From Bin87 sp965221295 (GTDB lineage: Bacteria; Chloroflexota; Dehalococcoidia; Lucifugimonadales; UBA3495): DNA of 64,000 nucleotides. A model generated the notes under the pieces. That model had not been told where the DNA came from. It worked only from the letters and a program-made list of their open reading frames with translations, and ran no database searches. Shown piece after piece: positions 23,194 through 31,963 of the stretch. The DNA lies in contig OZ244879.1 in NCBI GenBank assembly GCA_965221295.1, forward strand, positions 186,001 through 250,000, read 5' to 3'. Numbering within the stretch: the stretch's first letter is position 1; every line of letters begins with the position of its first letter. Position numbers and translations under genes: made by a program.

Positions 23194-25038
23194 ATGGCGT
23201 ACCTCCCGATTGAAGACTACGGCATCGTCGGCAACATGCGGACTTGCGCGCTGATCGGGGTGAACGGATCGGTGGATTGGTTCTGCTGCCCCAATTTCGA
23301 CTCGCCTAGCGTTTTCGGAGCCATCCTCGACGACCAGAAGGGGGGATACTTCAAGATCGCTCCTGAGCTTGGGGAAGCCGCCGTGCAGAAGCAGGTGTAC
23401 TGGCCAGCCAGCAACGTCCTCATCACCCGGTTCCTGGCGCACAACGGCGTCGCCGAGATCATTGACTACATGCCGGTTTCCACTTCTGAACACCCACACC
23501 TGCACAACGAGTTGGTGCGTCGGGTGAACTGCGTCCGGGGCGAGGTGCCGTTCATACTGGAATGCTACCCGGCCTTCAACTACGCCCGAGACAGCCACCG
23601 CACGGAATTGAACGACTTTGGCGCCGCCTTCCTGTCCGACCGCATTGGCCTCCAGCTTTCCACCCGCGTTCTGCTGGAACAGGATGGCAACGGCGTGGTG
23701 GGAGCCTTTGCGCTGAGCGCGGGGCAATCGGCTACCTTTGCAATCGGAGAGCTGGGGGATGACCGGGAAAGCTACCATCCCCTGGACGACAATGAGAGCG
23801 AAGCCCTTTTCCAGGAAACGGTGTCGTACTGGCGGGGTTGGTTGTCCCAGTGCACCTACAAGGGTCGCTGGCGTGAGATGGTCGAAAGATCGGCGCTGGT
23901 TCTGAAGTTGTTGACCTACGAACCGACGGGCGCGATCATCGCCGCCCCAACCTGCAGCTTGCCAGAGGAATTGGGCGGCCACCGGAATTGGGATTACCGC
24001 TACACGTGGATCCGAGACGCCGCCTTCACGTTGTACGGCCTGCTGCGGATTGGGTTCACCGATGAGGCCAGCCGGTTCATGCACTGGCTGGAAGCGCAGC
24101 TCGACCCATTCGGCGGCGACTGGCGGAACCTGCAGATCATGTACGGCATTGACGGTCGCCGCAACCTGGAAGAGATCGAGTTGGACCATCTCGACGGGTA
24201 CAAAGGCTCCAAGCCGGTGCGGATTGGCAACGGCGCCGCCGACCAACTGCAATTGGACATCTACGGGGAATTGATGGACTCGGTGTACCTGTTCAACCGG
24301 TACGGAGAACCGATTTCCTACGACTTTTGGACGAAACTTCGCCAGATGACCAATTGGGTGTGCGACAACTGGCGCCTGGCCGACGAGGGCATCTGGGAAA
24401 CCCGGGGCGGCCGGCAACATTTCGTGTATTCCAAGCTCATGTGCTGGGTGATGCTGGACCGGGCGGTGAAAATGGCCGACCTGCGGTCGTTCCCTTCCGA
24501 GCGGTTGCGCTGGATGGCCACCCGCGACGAAATCTACGAGGAGATTCTGACCAAAGGGTGGAGCGACGAACGCCAAGCCTTCGTGCAGCATTATGGCAGC
24601 GACGCCCTGGACGCCTCGAACCTCATCATGCCCCTGGTGTTCTTCATGTCCCCCACCGACCCGCGGATGCTGAGCACGCTGGACGCCATCAACCGCCCGC
24701 CGGCGCAGGGCGGCCTGGTTTCGGATAGCCTGGTGTACCGCTACAATTCCGAGCAGTTTTCCGACGGGCTGGCCGGGCAGGAGGGCACCTTCAACATGTG
24801 CACCTTCTGGCTGGTGGAGGCTCTGACCAGGGCCAGCTGGGGCGGCGACCGGCGCCGACTGGATCAGGCCCGCCTGATGTTCGAGAAGATGCTGGGATAC
24901 GCCAATCACCTGGGCTTGTACGCCGAGGAGACCGGCCCCAGCGGTGAGAGCTTGGGCAACTTCCCCCAGGCCTTCACCCATTTGGCGCTCATAAGCTGCG
25001 CCTTCAACTTGGACCGGGCCCTGGGCGACCAGATCTAG
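23194..25038 (+). CDS. Glycoside hydrolase family 15 (trehalase/glucoamylase-like)
   Basis: The 614-residue two-domain enzyme has an N-terminal beta-sandwich (to about residue 240, with NGSVDWFCCPNFDSPSVFGA) and a C-terminal alpha/alpha barrel. Barrel landmarks are HRNWDYRYTWIRDAAFTLYGL, EGIWETRGG with the likely catalytic Glu, and GTFNMCTFWLVEAL. Bacterial GH15 proteins of this type cleave trehalose or alpha-glucans. The RBS GAGAGGG lies before the ATG. It is monocistronic-looking, and no signal peptide is seen, so it is cytosolic. Confidence 0.92.
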   Translation: MAYLPIEDYGIVGNMRTCALIGVNGSVDWFCCPNFDSPSVFGAILDDQKGGYFKIAPELGEAAVQKQVYWPASNVLITRFLAHNGVAEIIDYMPVSTSEHPHLHNELVRRVNCVRGEVPFILECYPAFNYARDSHRTELNDFGAAFLSDRIGLQLSTRVLLEQDGNGVVGAFALSAGQSATFAIGELGDDRESYHPLDDNESEALFQETVSYWRGWLSQCTYKGRWREMVERSALVLKLLTYEPTGAIIAAPTCSLPEELGGHRNWDYRYTWIRDAAFTLYGLLRIGFTDEASRFMHWLEAQLDPFGGDWRNLQIMYGIDGRRNLEEIELDHLDGYKGSKPVRIGNGAADQLQLDIYGELMDSVYLFNRYGEPISYDFWTKLRQMTNWVCDNWRLADEGIWETRGGRQHFVYSKLMCWVMLDRAVKMADLRSFPSERLRWMATRDEIYEEILTKGWSDERQAFVQHYGSDALDASNLIMPLVFFMSPTDPRMLSTLDAINRPPAQGGLVSDSLVYRYNSEQFSDGLAGQEGTFNMCTFWLVEALTRASWGGDRRRLDQARLMFEKMLGYANHLGLYAEETGPSGESLGNFPQAFTHLALISCAFNLDRALGDQI

Positions 25039-25087
25039 CGCTCCCCAGATCCGACGCTTTGGCGACCAACGCCGCCGGCCGGCAACC

Positions 25088-25138
25088 CAGAACCGCGTTG
25101 CTGGCAGAACCCCGCTAGTTGCAGAACCCCGCGATTGA
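25088..25138. repeat. 17-bp tandem repeat upstream of the SMP-30 gene
   Basis: Units cagaaccgcgttgctgg, cagaaccccgctagttg and cagaaccccgcgattga. The array runs straight into the AGGAGG ribosome binding site of the gene at 25152. Confidence 0.9.
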
Positions 25139-25151
25139 AGGAGGAAGCCCC

Positions 25152-26069
25152 ATGCCCATAGAGCAGGTTTCGCCCGGCTTGGAACGAATCTTGGACCTGG
25201 ACCAGGAGGTCAAGTGGCTGGCCAGCGGCTTCGGCGGCGACGGGTCGGCGTTGGGCGTGCCCTGGTGGCCCGCCGAAGGTCCCCTGTGGTGGCAGGAGGG
25301 CGGATACCTGCTGTTCAGCGACATCGGTCAGAATCGGCGGATGCGATACAGCGACGTCGATGGGTTGTCGGTGCACCAGACGCAAACTAACGAGGCCAAC
25401 GGATTGACCCGGGATCCCCAGGGCCGACTGCTGGCGTGTGAGCACGCGGCCCGGCGAGTCACCCGACAGGAAACCGACGGCAGCGTAACCGTGGTGGCCG
25501 ACCAGTACCAGGGCAAGCGGTTGAATCGGCCCAACGACCTGGTGGTGAAATCCGACGGAGCGATCTACTTCACCGACCCATACCGGGATACCTATCCGGG
25601 CATGGAGTTGGGCTTTGCCGGAGTGTACCGAGTGGAGCCGGACTTGAGCGGCATCACCTTGCTGGTGGACGATTACGTTGGGCCCAACGGGCTGTGCTTT
25701 TCTCCCGGCGAAAGCATCTTGTACATCAACGATTCGCGAGTGGGGTTGATCAAAGCCTGGGACGTGAGGGAGGACGGCGGAATCGACAACGGCCGCCCGT
25801 TCTGCGTGCTGCAGGACGAACGCCCTGGTGTGCCCGACGGCATGAAGTGCGACCTGGAGGGAAATCTCTACAGCACGGGGCCCGGGGGCGTTTGGATCAT
25901 CGCTCCAGACGGGCGTCATCTGGGCACGATAGCCTTGGGAGGCGGCCGGCGCGCCACCAACGTAGGGTTCGGAGGCGGCGACTGGAAGACGCTGTACATC
26001 ACCACGTTTGAAGAATTGTGCCGGGTTCGAGTGCGAATCCCTGGAACGCCGACCCCGCGCGTCATGTAA
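25152..26069 (+). CDS. SMP-30/gluconolactonase-like beta-propeller
   Basis: The 305-residue six-bladed propeller has the family motifs WWPAEGPLWW (metal-binding Glu), the EANGLTRDPQGRLLACEH segment, LNRPNDLVVKSDGAIYFTDP (metal-binding Asn), YVGPNGLCFSP and VPDGMKCDLEGNLY (catalytic Asp). Such enzymes hydrolyse lactones, e.g. gluconolactone. The start ATG 25152 has AAGGAGG 8-9 nt upstream. No signal peptide is seen. The 3' end faces a convergent dehydrogenase across an array of palindromic elements. Confidence 0.9.
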   Translation: MPIEQVSPGLERILDLDQEVKWLASGFGGDGSALGVPWWPAEGPLWWQEGGYLLFSDIGQNRRMRYSDVDGLSVHQTQTNEANGLTRDPQGRLLACEHAARRVTRQETDGSVTVVADQYQGKRLNRPNDLVVKSDGAIYFTDPYRDTYPGMELGFAGVYRVEPDLSGITLLVDDYVGPNGLCFSPGESILYINDSRVGLIKAWDVREDGGIDNGRPFCVLQDERPGVPDGMKCDLEGNLYSTGPGGVWIIAPDGRHLGTIALGGGRRATNVGFGGGDWKTLYITTFEELCRVRVRIPGTPTPRVM

Positions 26070-27156
26070 CGCGGCGGGTAATTTGCGGCCAAGCCGAGGC
26101 CGAACCGCGGCTGGCGGCGGTAGATGAGATTGCCGCGCTTCGCTCGCAATGACAGGTTTGGAAGGGTTCGCAATGACAGGGTGGGGAAGGCTCGCGGTGA
26201 CAGGGTGGCGATGGACGCTCTTGGTCTGTCATTGCGAGGAGCGATAGCGACGCGGCAATCCCGACGCCTGGGCGAACGGCCGCAGGGGGGGTGGCGAACG
26301 GCCGTTAGTTACGGTCGACGAGATTGCCGCGCTACGCTCGCAATGACAGGTGTGGAAGGCTCGCGGTGACAAGGTAGGAAGGGGGCGCAGTGGCTCTAGC
26401 ATCTGTCATCGCGAAGAGCGCCTCTTTAGTCTGTCATTGCGAGGAGCGATAGCGACGCGGCAATCCCGACGCCTGGGCGAACGGCCGCAGGGGCGGGGAG
26501 GGCCGGGGGGCGGAGCGCCGCGCCTTGCGGTCGACGAGATTGCCGCGCTACGCTCGCAATGACAGAGGCGGAAGGGCTCGCGGTGACAGGGTGGCGATGG
26601 ACGCTCTTGGTCTGTCATTGCGAGGAGCGCCAGCGACGCGGCAATCCCGACGCCTGGGCGAACGGCCGTTAGTTACGGTCGACGAGATTGCCGCGCTACG
26701 CTCGCAATGACAGTTAAAAGAGGGCCCACCTTCACCTGTCATTGCGAGGAGCGCCAGCGACGCGGCAATCTCGACGCCTGGGCGAACGGCCGCCGGGGCG
26801 GGGAGGGCCGGGGGCGTAGCGCCGCGCCTTGCGGTCGACGAGATTGCCGCGCTACGCTCGCAATGACAGGTTTGGAAGGGTTCGCAATGACAGTCGGGGG
26901 AGGGCGCTCTTCGTCTGTCATTGCGAGGAGCGATAGCGACGCGGCAATCCCGTTGCTTGGGCGAACGGCCGCCGGTGCGGGAAGGGCCGGGGGCGTAGCG
27001 CCGCGCCTTGCGGTCGACGAGATTGCCGCGCTACGCTCGCAATGACAGGTTTGGAAGGGTTCGCGATGACAGTCGGGGGAGGGCGCTCTTCGTCTGTCAT
27101 TGCGAGGAGCGCTAGCGACGCGGCAATCTCGACGCCCGGGTGAACGGTCGTCGGGG
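26070..27156. repeat. Array of palindromic elements (cluster D) between convergent genes
   Basis: The array begins with a right half only (about 26122-26154). Full elements follow at 26226-26349, 26431-26565, 26612-26713, 26736-26869 and 26915-27048. It ends with a left half only (27094-27156) that abuts the stop codon of the dehydrogenase gene. Ends are CTGTCATTGCGAGGAGCG and CTACGCTCGCAATGACAG, and centres share TGGGCGAACGGCCG. Tails of 45-80 bp between copies repeat GGAAGG-type units with GCTCGCGGTGACAGG. No gene lies in the region. Confidence 0.92.
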
Positions 27157-28137
27157 CTAGCCCTCCACCTCGGGATTGGCGCAGGCTTCCATGGGCCGAC
27201 CTTGTAGTCCGGCCACCAGGTTGCGCGCGGCCAACTTCATGGTGTTGAGACGTGTCGGCAACGCCGCGCTACCAATGTGCGGCGTGATCACCAGGTTGTC
27301 CAACGTGAGCAGCGGGTCGTCGGGCGCAATTGGTTCGGGCGAGGTTACGTCCAGGGCGGCGCGGGCGATGCGACGGTCCCGTAGGGCGGCGTAAAGGGCC
27401 TCGGGGTCCACCACTGGGCCGCGGGAAACGTTGATGAGGATGCCGGACGGTTTCATCATGGCCAGTTGCGGGCCGCTGATAAGATGGTGCGTTTCCGGCG
27501 TCAAGGGTACGCTGAGCACGACGAAATCGGCCTGGGCCAACAAGTCGGGGAATTCCGCGTGCCGGATGCCATACTCGGCCTCTGCGTCCGGGTAGCGGGT
27601 GCGTGAATGGTAGATAATATCCATGTCGAAGCCGCGGGCTCGCCGGGCGATCTCCCGACCGATCTGGCCCAGTCCCACGATGCCCAGGCAAGCCTCATGG
27701 ACATCCTGTCCCAGCCAGTGGGTGGGATGGAACTGGATTTCCCAGCCGCCGGCCCGCAGCCAGCGCTCGCTTTCCGAGGTGCGCCTAGCCGCCCCCAGCA
27801 GCAGGGCAAAGGCCAAGTCCGCGGTGGCCTTGGATAATACCCCAGGGGTGTAGCCCACCGGAATGCCCCGACGGGTGGCCTCGGCTACGTCAACGTTGTC
27901 GAGGCCAACTGCGAGCTGACTGATCACCCGCAGATTGGGGGCGGCGTCCAGAAATTCGGCGTCCACCCGGTCCATGATGGTGGTGAGAACGCCATCAACT
28001 TGGGCGGCCAGACCGCGCAGCTCGGTTGCCGATGGGGGAGCTTCGTCGGGCCACACCTCAACGTCAGCCACCGCGCGGATGATGTCTATCGCGTCGGGCA
28101 GGAGGGTGCGAGTGATCAGGGCTTTGGGGCGTGGCAT
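27157..28137 (-). CDS. D-isomer specific 2-hydroxyacid dehydrogenase
   Basis: The 326-residue NAD(P)H-dependent enzyme of the glyoxylate/hydroxypyruvate reductase and D-glycerate dehydrogenase type. The nucleotide-binding motif is LGIVGLGQIGREIARRA (residues about 148-164). The substrate Arg lies in NVSRGPVVDPEAL, the Glu of the relay in ALDVTSPEP and the catalytic His in ITPHIGSA. The N-terminal substrate domain includes QLAVGLDNVDV. It likely reduces glyoxylate or hydroxypyruvate in the cytoplasm. The start ATG 28137 has a TACAAT box about 45 nt upstream. Confidence 0.93.
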   Translation of the reverse strand: MPRPKALITRTLLPDAIDIIRAVADVEVWPDEAPPSATELRGLAAQVDGVLTTIMDRVDAEFLDAAPNLRVISQLAVGLDNVDVAEATRRGIPVGYTPGVLSKATADLAFALLLGAARRTSESERWLRAGGWEIQFHPTHWLGQDVHEACLGIVGLGQIGREIARRARGFDMDIIYHSRTRYPDAEAEYGIRHAEFPDLLAQADFVVLSVPLTPETHHLISGPQLAMMKPSGILINVSRGPVVDPEALYAALRDRRIARAALDVTSPEPIAPDDPLLTLDNLVITPHIGSAALPTRLNTMKLAARNLVAGLQGRPMEACANPEVEG

Positions 28138-28181
28138 GGCAATTCACCAGCGGACGAGTTTGGCGTAGGGATGGCGGTAGC

Positions 28182-28187
28182 ATTGTA
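28182..28187 (-). promoter_or_regulatory. Putative -10 box of the hydroxyacid dehydrogenase gene
   Basis: TACAATG on the minus strand, 45 nt before the ATG. It matches the TANNATG pattern seen before other genes here. Confidence 0.4.
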
Positions 28188-28386
28188 GTGTCGACGCGCT
28201 GCGCTCGCAATTGCAGACGGGGATGCTGGCGTGCACAGATGGGTACGCTCACACAAGACGAACGGCGGAGCTCCACTGTGCCAGATGCCGGGTCTCTCAA
28301 TCGCGTAAGCCCGGCGACCAACCCAGGCGCTCGAACGGCGCCCGTCCTTGACGCCATATGCCGCCAATGTTACCGTGTGGCCACTC

Positions 28387-29346
28387 ATGCGCATCGGTGA
28401 ATTCGACATAGTTGAGCCCGTGCCGGAACTGAAAGATCCCCACATGTTGGTGGTGCTCCGGCCCTGGATCGACGTGGGCAACGTGGGAAGTCTGTCGCTG
28501 GGCCGCGTCGAACGGCACCTGCGCAGCAAGGAATTGGGGCGTTTGCATCGGCCCGGCCGCTTCTACGATTTCACCCGATACCGGCCCCGGTCCTACTTGG
28601 TCAGCGGCAATCGCGAGGTGACGATTCCCAACACCATCATCCGCTACTCCAACGCCGAAGAGGGGCCCCACCTGCTCACCGCTCATCTGCTGGAACCGCA
28701 CCTCTACGGCGAAGACTACTCGGATGCGCTGGTGGAGATCATTGAGTACTTCGGCGTCAAGCAATACGCGCTGATCGGTGGGATGTACGACATGGTTCCC
28801 CATACCAGGCCACTGGTGGTGTCGGGTTTGGGCGCCGGGGAGAACGTGGAGCGGGACTACGCCATCGCCAACGCTCGGCCCAGCAGCTACGAAGGGCCGA
28901 CCACCATCACCTACACTATCTCCGAGGCTGCCACCAGGATGGGCGTCGAGACCCGGGCTTTCGTGGTGCATTTGCCCCAATATCTCAACCTGGACGACGA
29001 TTATCAGGGAGCCGCGCGGGTCATGAGCCTGCTGTGTCGATTGTACGGTTTCCCCGACTACATCAACCAGGCGGACCGTGGCCAAAAACAGTACGACGAA
29101 CTGACCTCCCGCGATGGCCAGATTCCCAGTGGAGACGTGTTGGGCCGAATTGAAGAGATGTACGACCGCGAATACGGCTCCGACAGCAACCCTGAACCAA
29201 CGATTGTCCTCCCTTCCAGCATCGAAGAGTTTCTCCAGGGCCTTGACGTTACCCTTAGCGATGCTGGCGGCTCGGATGCTGCCGATTCAGACGTTGACGA
29301 CCCGAACCCTGGCGACGACCCAGATCGCGGGTTGGCTGGTGTCTGA
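28387..29346 (+). CDS. PAC2 (proteasome assembly chaperone) family protein
   Basis: About 319 residues from ATG 28387; the frame is open further upstream but without family sequence. The core matches the PAC2 fold: LVVLRPWIDVGNVGSLSLGRVE, YALIGGMYDMVPHTRPLVVSGLG, YEGPTTITYTISEAA, then an amphipathic region. The C-terminal 30 residues are acidic and low complexity (DSDVDDPNPGDDPDRG). Bacterial members are of unknown role. It precedes an M20 peptidase gene by 12 bp, so both are probably one transcript. Confidence 0.85.
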   Translation: MRIGEFDIVEPVPELKDPHMLVVLRPWIDVGNVGSLSLGRVERHLRSKELGRLHRPGRFYDFTRYRPRSYLVSGNREVTIPNTIIRYSNAEEGPHLLTAHLLEPHLYGEDYSDALVEIIEYFGVKQYALIGGMYDMVPHTRPLVVSGLGAGENVERDYAIANARPSSYEGPTTITYTISEAATRMGVETRAFVVHLPQYLNLDDDYQGAARVMSLLCRLYGFPDYINQADRGQKQYDELTSRDGQIPSGDVLGRIEEMYDREYGSDSNPEPTIVLPSSIEEFLQGLDVTLSDAGGSDAADSDVDDPNPGDDPDRGLAGV

Positions 29347-29358
29347 CGGGCCGACTTC

Positions 29359-30687
29359 ATGAGTCTGCAGACGCCGGCCGCCGGGCGACCCCACGTGGCG
29401 GAACTGCTCCAGGCGCTGATCCGGCACGATACGACCAACCCTCCGGGCAACGAACGAGAATGCGCCGCGTACTGTCGGGACGTATTGAACGGCGTCGGCA
29501 TCCCGGCCGAATTGCTTGGCGGCGACCCGAACCGGGTCAACGTGGTTAGCCGGCTCAAGGGGCGCGGCGACGCTCCGCCTCTCCTGATGTACGGGCATAT
29601 CGACGTGGTGCCCACCGTGGCCCAACCCTGGGATGTGCCTCCCTTCGAGGGACGGTTGCAGGATGGCTACGTATGGGGACGCGGCGCCCTGGACATGAAG
29701 GGCGGCGTCGCAATGATGATGGATGCCTTCATGCGCGCCAGCCAGGAGGACGCCGACCTGCCGGGCGACGTGATCCTGGCCTTGGTAACCGACGAAGAGG
29801 CCGGCGGGCACACGGGCGCAGCCTGGTTGACCGACGCCCGTCCCGAGCTGTTTGAAGGCGCGCGTTACGCCGTTGGCGAATTCGGCGGGTTCAGCAAGAC
29901 CTACCGAGGCCGCAAGTTCTACATGGTGCAGGTGGCTGAAAAGCAGGGCTGCCGTGTGCAGGCCATCGCCCGCGGGCCGGGTGGACACGGCTCGCTGGTG
30001 CACCACGACACCGCGCCGACCCGGATGGCTCAGTTCCTGGTGAAACTGGACCGGACTCCACTGCCCTTCCATATCCATCCGGTAACGCGGATGATGGTTG
30101 AGGCCATGAGCGGCAGCCTGCCCCTGCCCGACAGCGCCTTCTTGAAGCTGCTGATCAACCCGGCGTTCACCGGCAGTATGCTGCGCCGCATGGGCGCCGT
30201 GGGCAAAGAGATGGAGCCTTTGTTCCGACACACCGCCAACGCCACCATCATCAATGGGGGCGAGAAGGCCAACGTCATCCCCAGCGAAGTCGCCGTCAAC
30301 CTGGACTGCCGGATGCTGCCCGGCTACGATTCCGAAGATTTGCTGGGCGAGTTGCAGGCCATCGCCGGCCCTGACATCGAATTCCGGGCCGTCAACTTTC
30401 AACCCAAGCCCTGGATTTTCAACATGGGGCTGTTCGATACCCTGGCCGGCATCATCTCGGAGCAGGATCCAGATGGAGTGTCCGTGCCGATGCTGATGCC
30501 GGCGGGAACCGACGGGCGCCACTTCGCCCGGCTGGGGATTCAGACTTACGGTTGGATGCCCATGGATCTGCCTGCGGACTTCGATTTCCTGAAGACGATC
30601 CACGCCGCCAACGAACGGGTCCCAGTATCGGCGTTGGAGTTCGGCGCCGAAGCGCTGTATCGCCTGCTGCAACGCTTCCACGAGTGA
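29359..30687 (+). CDS. M20-family peptidase (ArgE/DapE/ACY1-like)
   Basis: The 442-residue zinc-dependent amidohydrolase or peptidase has its first metal ligand in LLMYGHIDVVP and the bridging Asp in WGRGALDMKGG. The catalytic Glu pair is in VTDEEAGGHTG, with later ligands near ANVIPSEV and PAGTDGRHFAR. A dimerisation domain interrupts the catalytic domain (about residues 190-310). It likely deacylates N-acyl amino acids or cleaves small peptides in the cytosol. It follows the PAC2 gene closely. Confidence 0.92.
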   Translation: MSLQTPAAGRPHVAELLQALIRHDTTNPPGNERECAAYCRDVLNGVGIPAELLGGDPNRVNVVSRLKGRGDAPPLLMYGHIDVVPTVAQPWDVPPFEGRLQDGYVWGRGALDMKGGVAMMMDAFMRASQEDADLPGDVILALVTDEEAGGHTGAAWLTDARPELFEGARYAVGEFGGFSKTYRGRKFYMVQVAEKQGCRVQAIARGPGGHGSLVHHDTAPTRMAQFLVKLDRTPLPFHIHPVTRMMVEAMSGSLPLPDSAFLKLLINPAFTGSMLRRMGAVGKEMEPLFRHTANATIINGGEKANVIPSEVAVNLDCRMLPGYDSEDLLGELQAIAGPDIEFRAVNFQPKPWIFNMGLFDTLAGIISEQDPDGVSVPMLMPAGTDGRHFARLGIQTYGWMPMDLPADFDFLKTIHAANERVPVSALEFGAEALYRLLQRFHE

Positions 30688-30856
30688 AGCGGGCGAGGCG
30701 GCGAAGGGGATGGCCGCCATCCACGCCGCATGACGCGCGCGCACTCCCGGGCCGTGCGCGATTTGTGGCTGCGGCGGGCGCCTTGCGCGCTGTTATTGCG
30801 AGAAGCGCCAGCGGCGTGGCAATCTCGCGGCTTGGGCCACCCCGGTCGTAAGGCGG
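30688..30856. repeat. Convergent gap with half element (copy E)
   Basis: A left-half copy of the palindromic element (ttattgcgagaagcgccag... ggcaatctcg) lies at about 30793-30845, between the M20 gene and the end of the three-gene operon. No terminator hairpin with a T-tract is seen. Confidence 0.6.
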
Positions 30857-31294
30857 CTACGGAGGGTACGGTCTCCACGTGGACATACCGGCTAACGTTA
30901 CTGCTGACTGTGTTTGCGCGTCGGCATCAGCAACTGCTTCCTCGGGCAAAATGATGTCGGCATGGTAGAGATTATCCGGCAATTGTGAATCTTTCACCAT
31001 GAACCCCGCAGCACGGACTGGTTCAGTAGCGACCACGGCCCAGCCATAAAACGTCCGGGGAGGGTTGCGTTGTTCTGCAACTCTCCCCGCGTTGGCGGCG
31101 GCTTCTGCCGGTGGCGCCAAGGTCAGGCGGTCGACGGAAATTCTCCGCTCTCCCGTTTTCTCTAGGAAAGCGTTGAGTTTTACGCTTTTGGCGGCTTGTC
31201 TGATGTGGGAACTGGAAAATACGCCTCGCCCCAACTCTTCCCAATCCCCAACGGGACCGGGGCCGCCATTCTCGTCTGCATTTGGCGCCGTCAT
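30857..31294 (-). CDS. Uncharacterised protein, third gene of an acquired-looking operon
   Basis: The 145-residue protein (pattern GVFSSSHIRQAAKSVKLNAF, ERRISVDRLTL, PPRTFYGWAVV, DNLYHADIILP) has alpha-beta character with no membrane segment. I recall similar unnamed proteins, about 120-150 residues with an SSxH...VK...AF start and a (H/Y)HA(D/N)I motif, as third members of three-gene sets in other bacteria; this is memory, not a search. Its ATG overlaps the stop of the preceding gene by 4 bp (ATGA), indicating translational coupling. The function is unknown. Confidence 0.7.
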   Translation of the reverse strand: MTAPNADENGGPGPVGDWEELGRGVFSSSHIRQAAKSVKLNAFLEKTGERRISVDRLTLAPPAEAAANAGRVAEQRNPPRTFYGWAVVATEPVRAAGFMVKDSQLPDNLYHADIILPEEAVADADAQTQSAVTLAGMSTWRPYPP

Positions 31295-31962
31295 CGGGCC
31301 GGTTCCGGTCCCAACGCTGCTAATGCTTCGCGGATGAAACCGTCAGGCAATTCTCGTGTTGTGGAGTACCTGGCCCGCCGCGACTCTCCGTCAATGGTCG
31401 CAAAGCACACCGCTTCGCCAACGGAGCCACACATCACCACTACTATCCGGTGGTTGGCGCCCCGGGCGTCGATGGCAACGTAGCCATCTGGAGCTGGATA
31501 GACCCCGTAAAGACGCGGGGAAATTCGGTACATCGCTTTCAGCAAACGTTCAGCGTTGGTCTGAGCGGTTAGCGAAGGTACGTCGATACCTTCTTCTTCC
31601 GCATCAGCCGTAACTGCGGCCAACTCCTGCAAAGCTTCCACTAAGTCAGCGGGTGGAGATGATTGAGGCTGTTCGTCTTGATGTTGGGCGGTGGCAGAAG
31701 GACTTCGAGAGTCCTTAAATGACCTGTCCATGCCCTGTATCCAGCGGATAATGCCGTCCTTGCTCAGGGTCGCTTCTTCGTGCGCCATCCATGCAAGATC
31801 ACCATCGTATGCCGTAACAGGGTTATTCCCAGCCGCTTGAGCCAGTCCCTGCACAACGACCGAGGTGTTTGAGGTGTGTTCGTCATGGCCCCAATCGTCG
31901 GTGCAGTGCAGAGGCCTATTAACAACCCCTCCCCTCCTCCGTGCAACCCGAATGGGTGACAT
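31291..31962 (-). CDS. Uncharacterised protein, second gene of the operon
   Basis: This 223-residue soluble protein has an N-terminal region of about 100 residues that is low in regular motifs. A helical stretch (LVEALQELAAVTADAEEE) follows. The C-terminal domain (residues about 130-215) with LYGVYPAPDGYVAIDARGANHRIVVVMCGSVGEAVCFATI looks like an alternating beta sheet with a small hydrophobic core. The start ATG 31962 lies 1 nt after the stop of the first gene, with AAGGAGG upstream. I do not recognise a named family. A regulatory or binding role would be a guess. Confidence 0.7.
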   Translation of the reverse strand: MSPIRVARRRGGVVNRPLHCTDDWGHDEHTSNTSVVVQGLAQAAGNNPVTAYDGDLAWMAHEEATLSKDGIIRWIQGMDRSFKDSRSPSATAQHQDEQPQSSPPADLVEALQELAAVTADAEEEGIDVPSLTAQTNAERLLKAMYRISPRLYGVYPAPDGYVAIDARGANHRIVVVMCGSVGEAVCFATIDGESRRARYSTTRELPDGFIREALAALGPEPAR

Positions 31963-31963
31963 T

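Noticed and set aside
22396..24981. 861-codon open frame on the minus strand opposite the GH15 gene
   Set aside because: It mirrors the codon structure of the plus-strand GH15 and DM13 genes; high GC keeps the antisense frame open. No family motif or RBS.
26023..26043. tRNA T-arm-like gggttcgag...aatccc
   Set aside because: It lies inside the SMP-30 coding sequence and no cloverleaf can be built around it.
26070..27156. Possible CRISPR array
   Set aside because: Repeats are 100-135 bp palindromic elements with variable drifting tails, not 25-40 bp direct repeats with unique spacers, and no cas gene is near.
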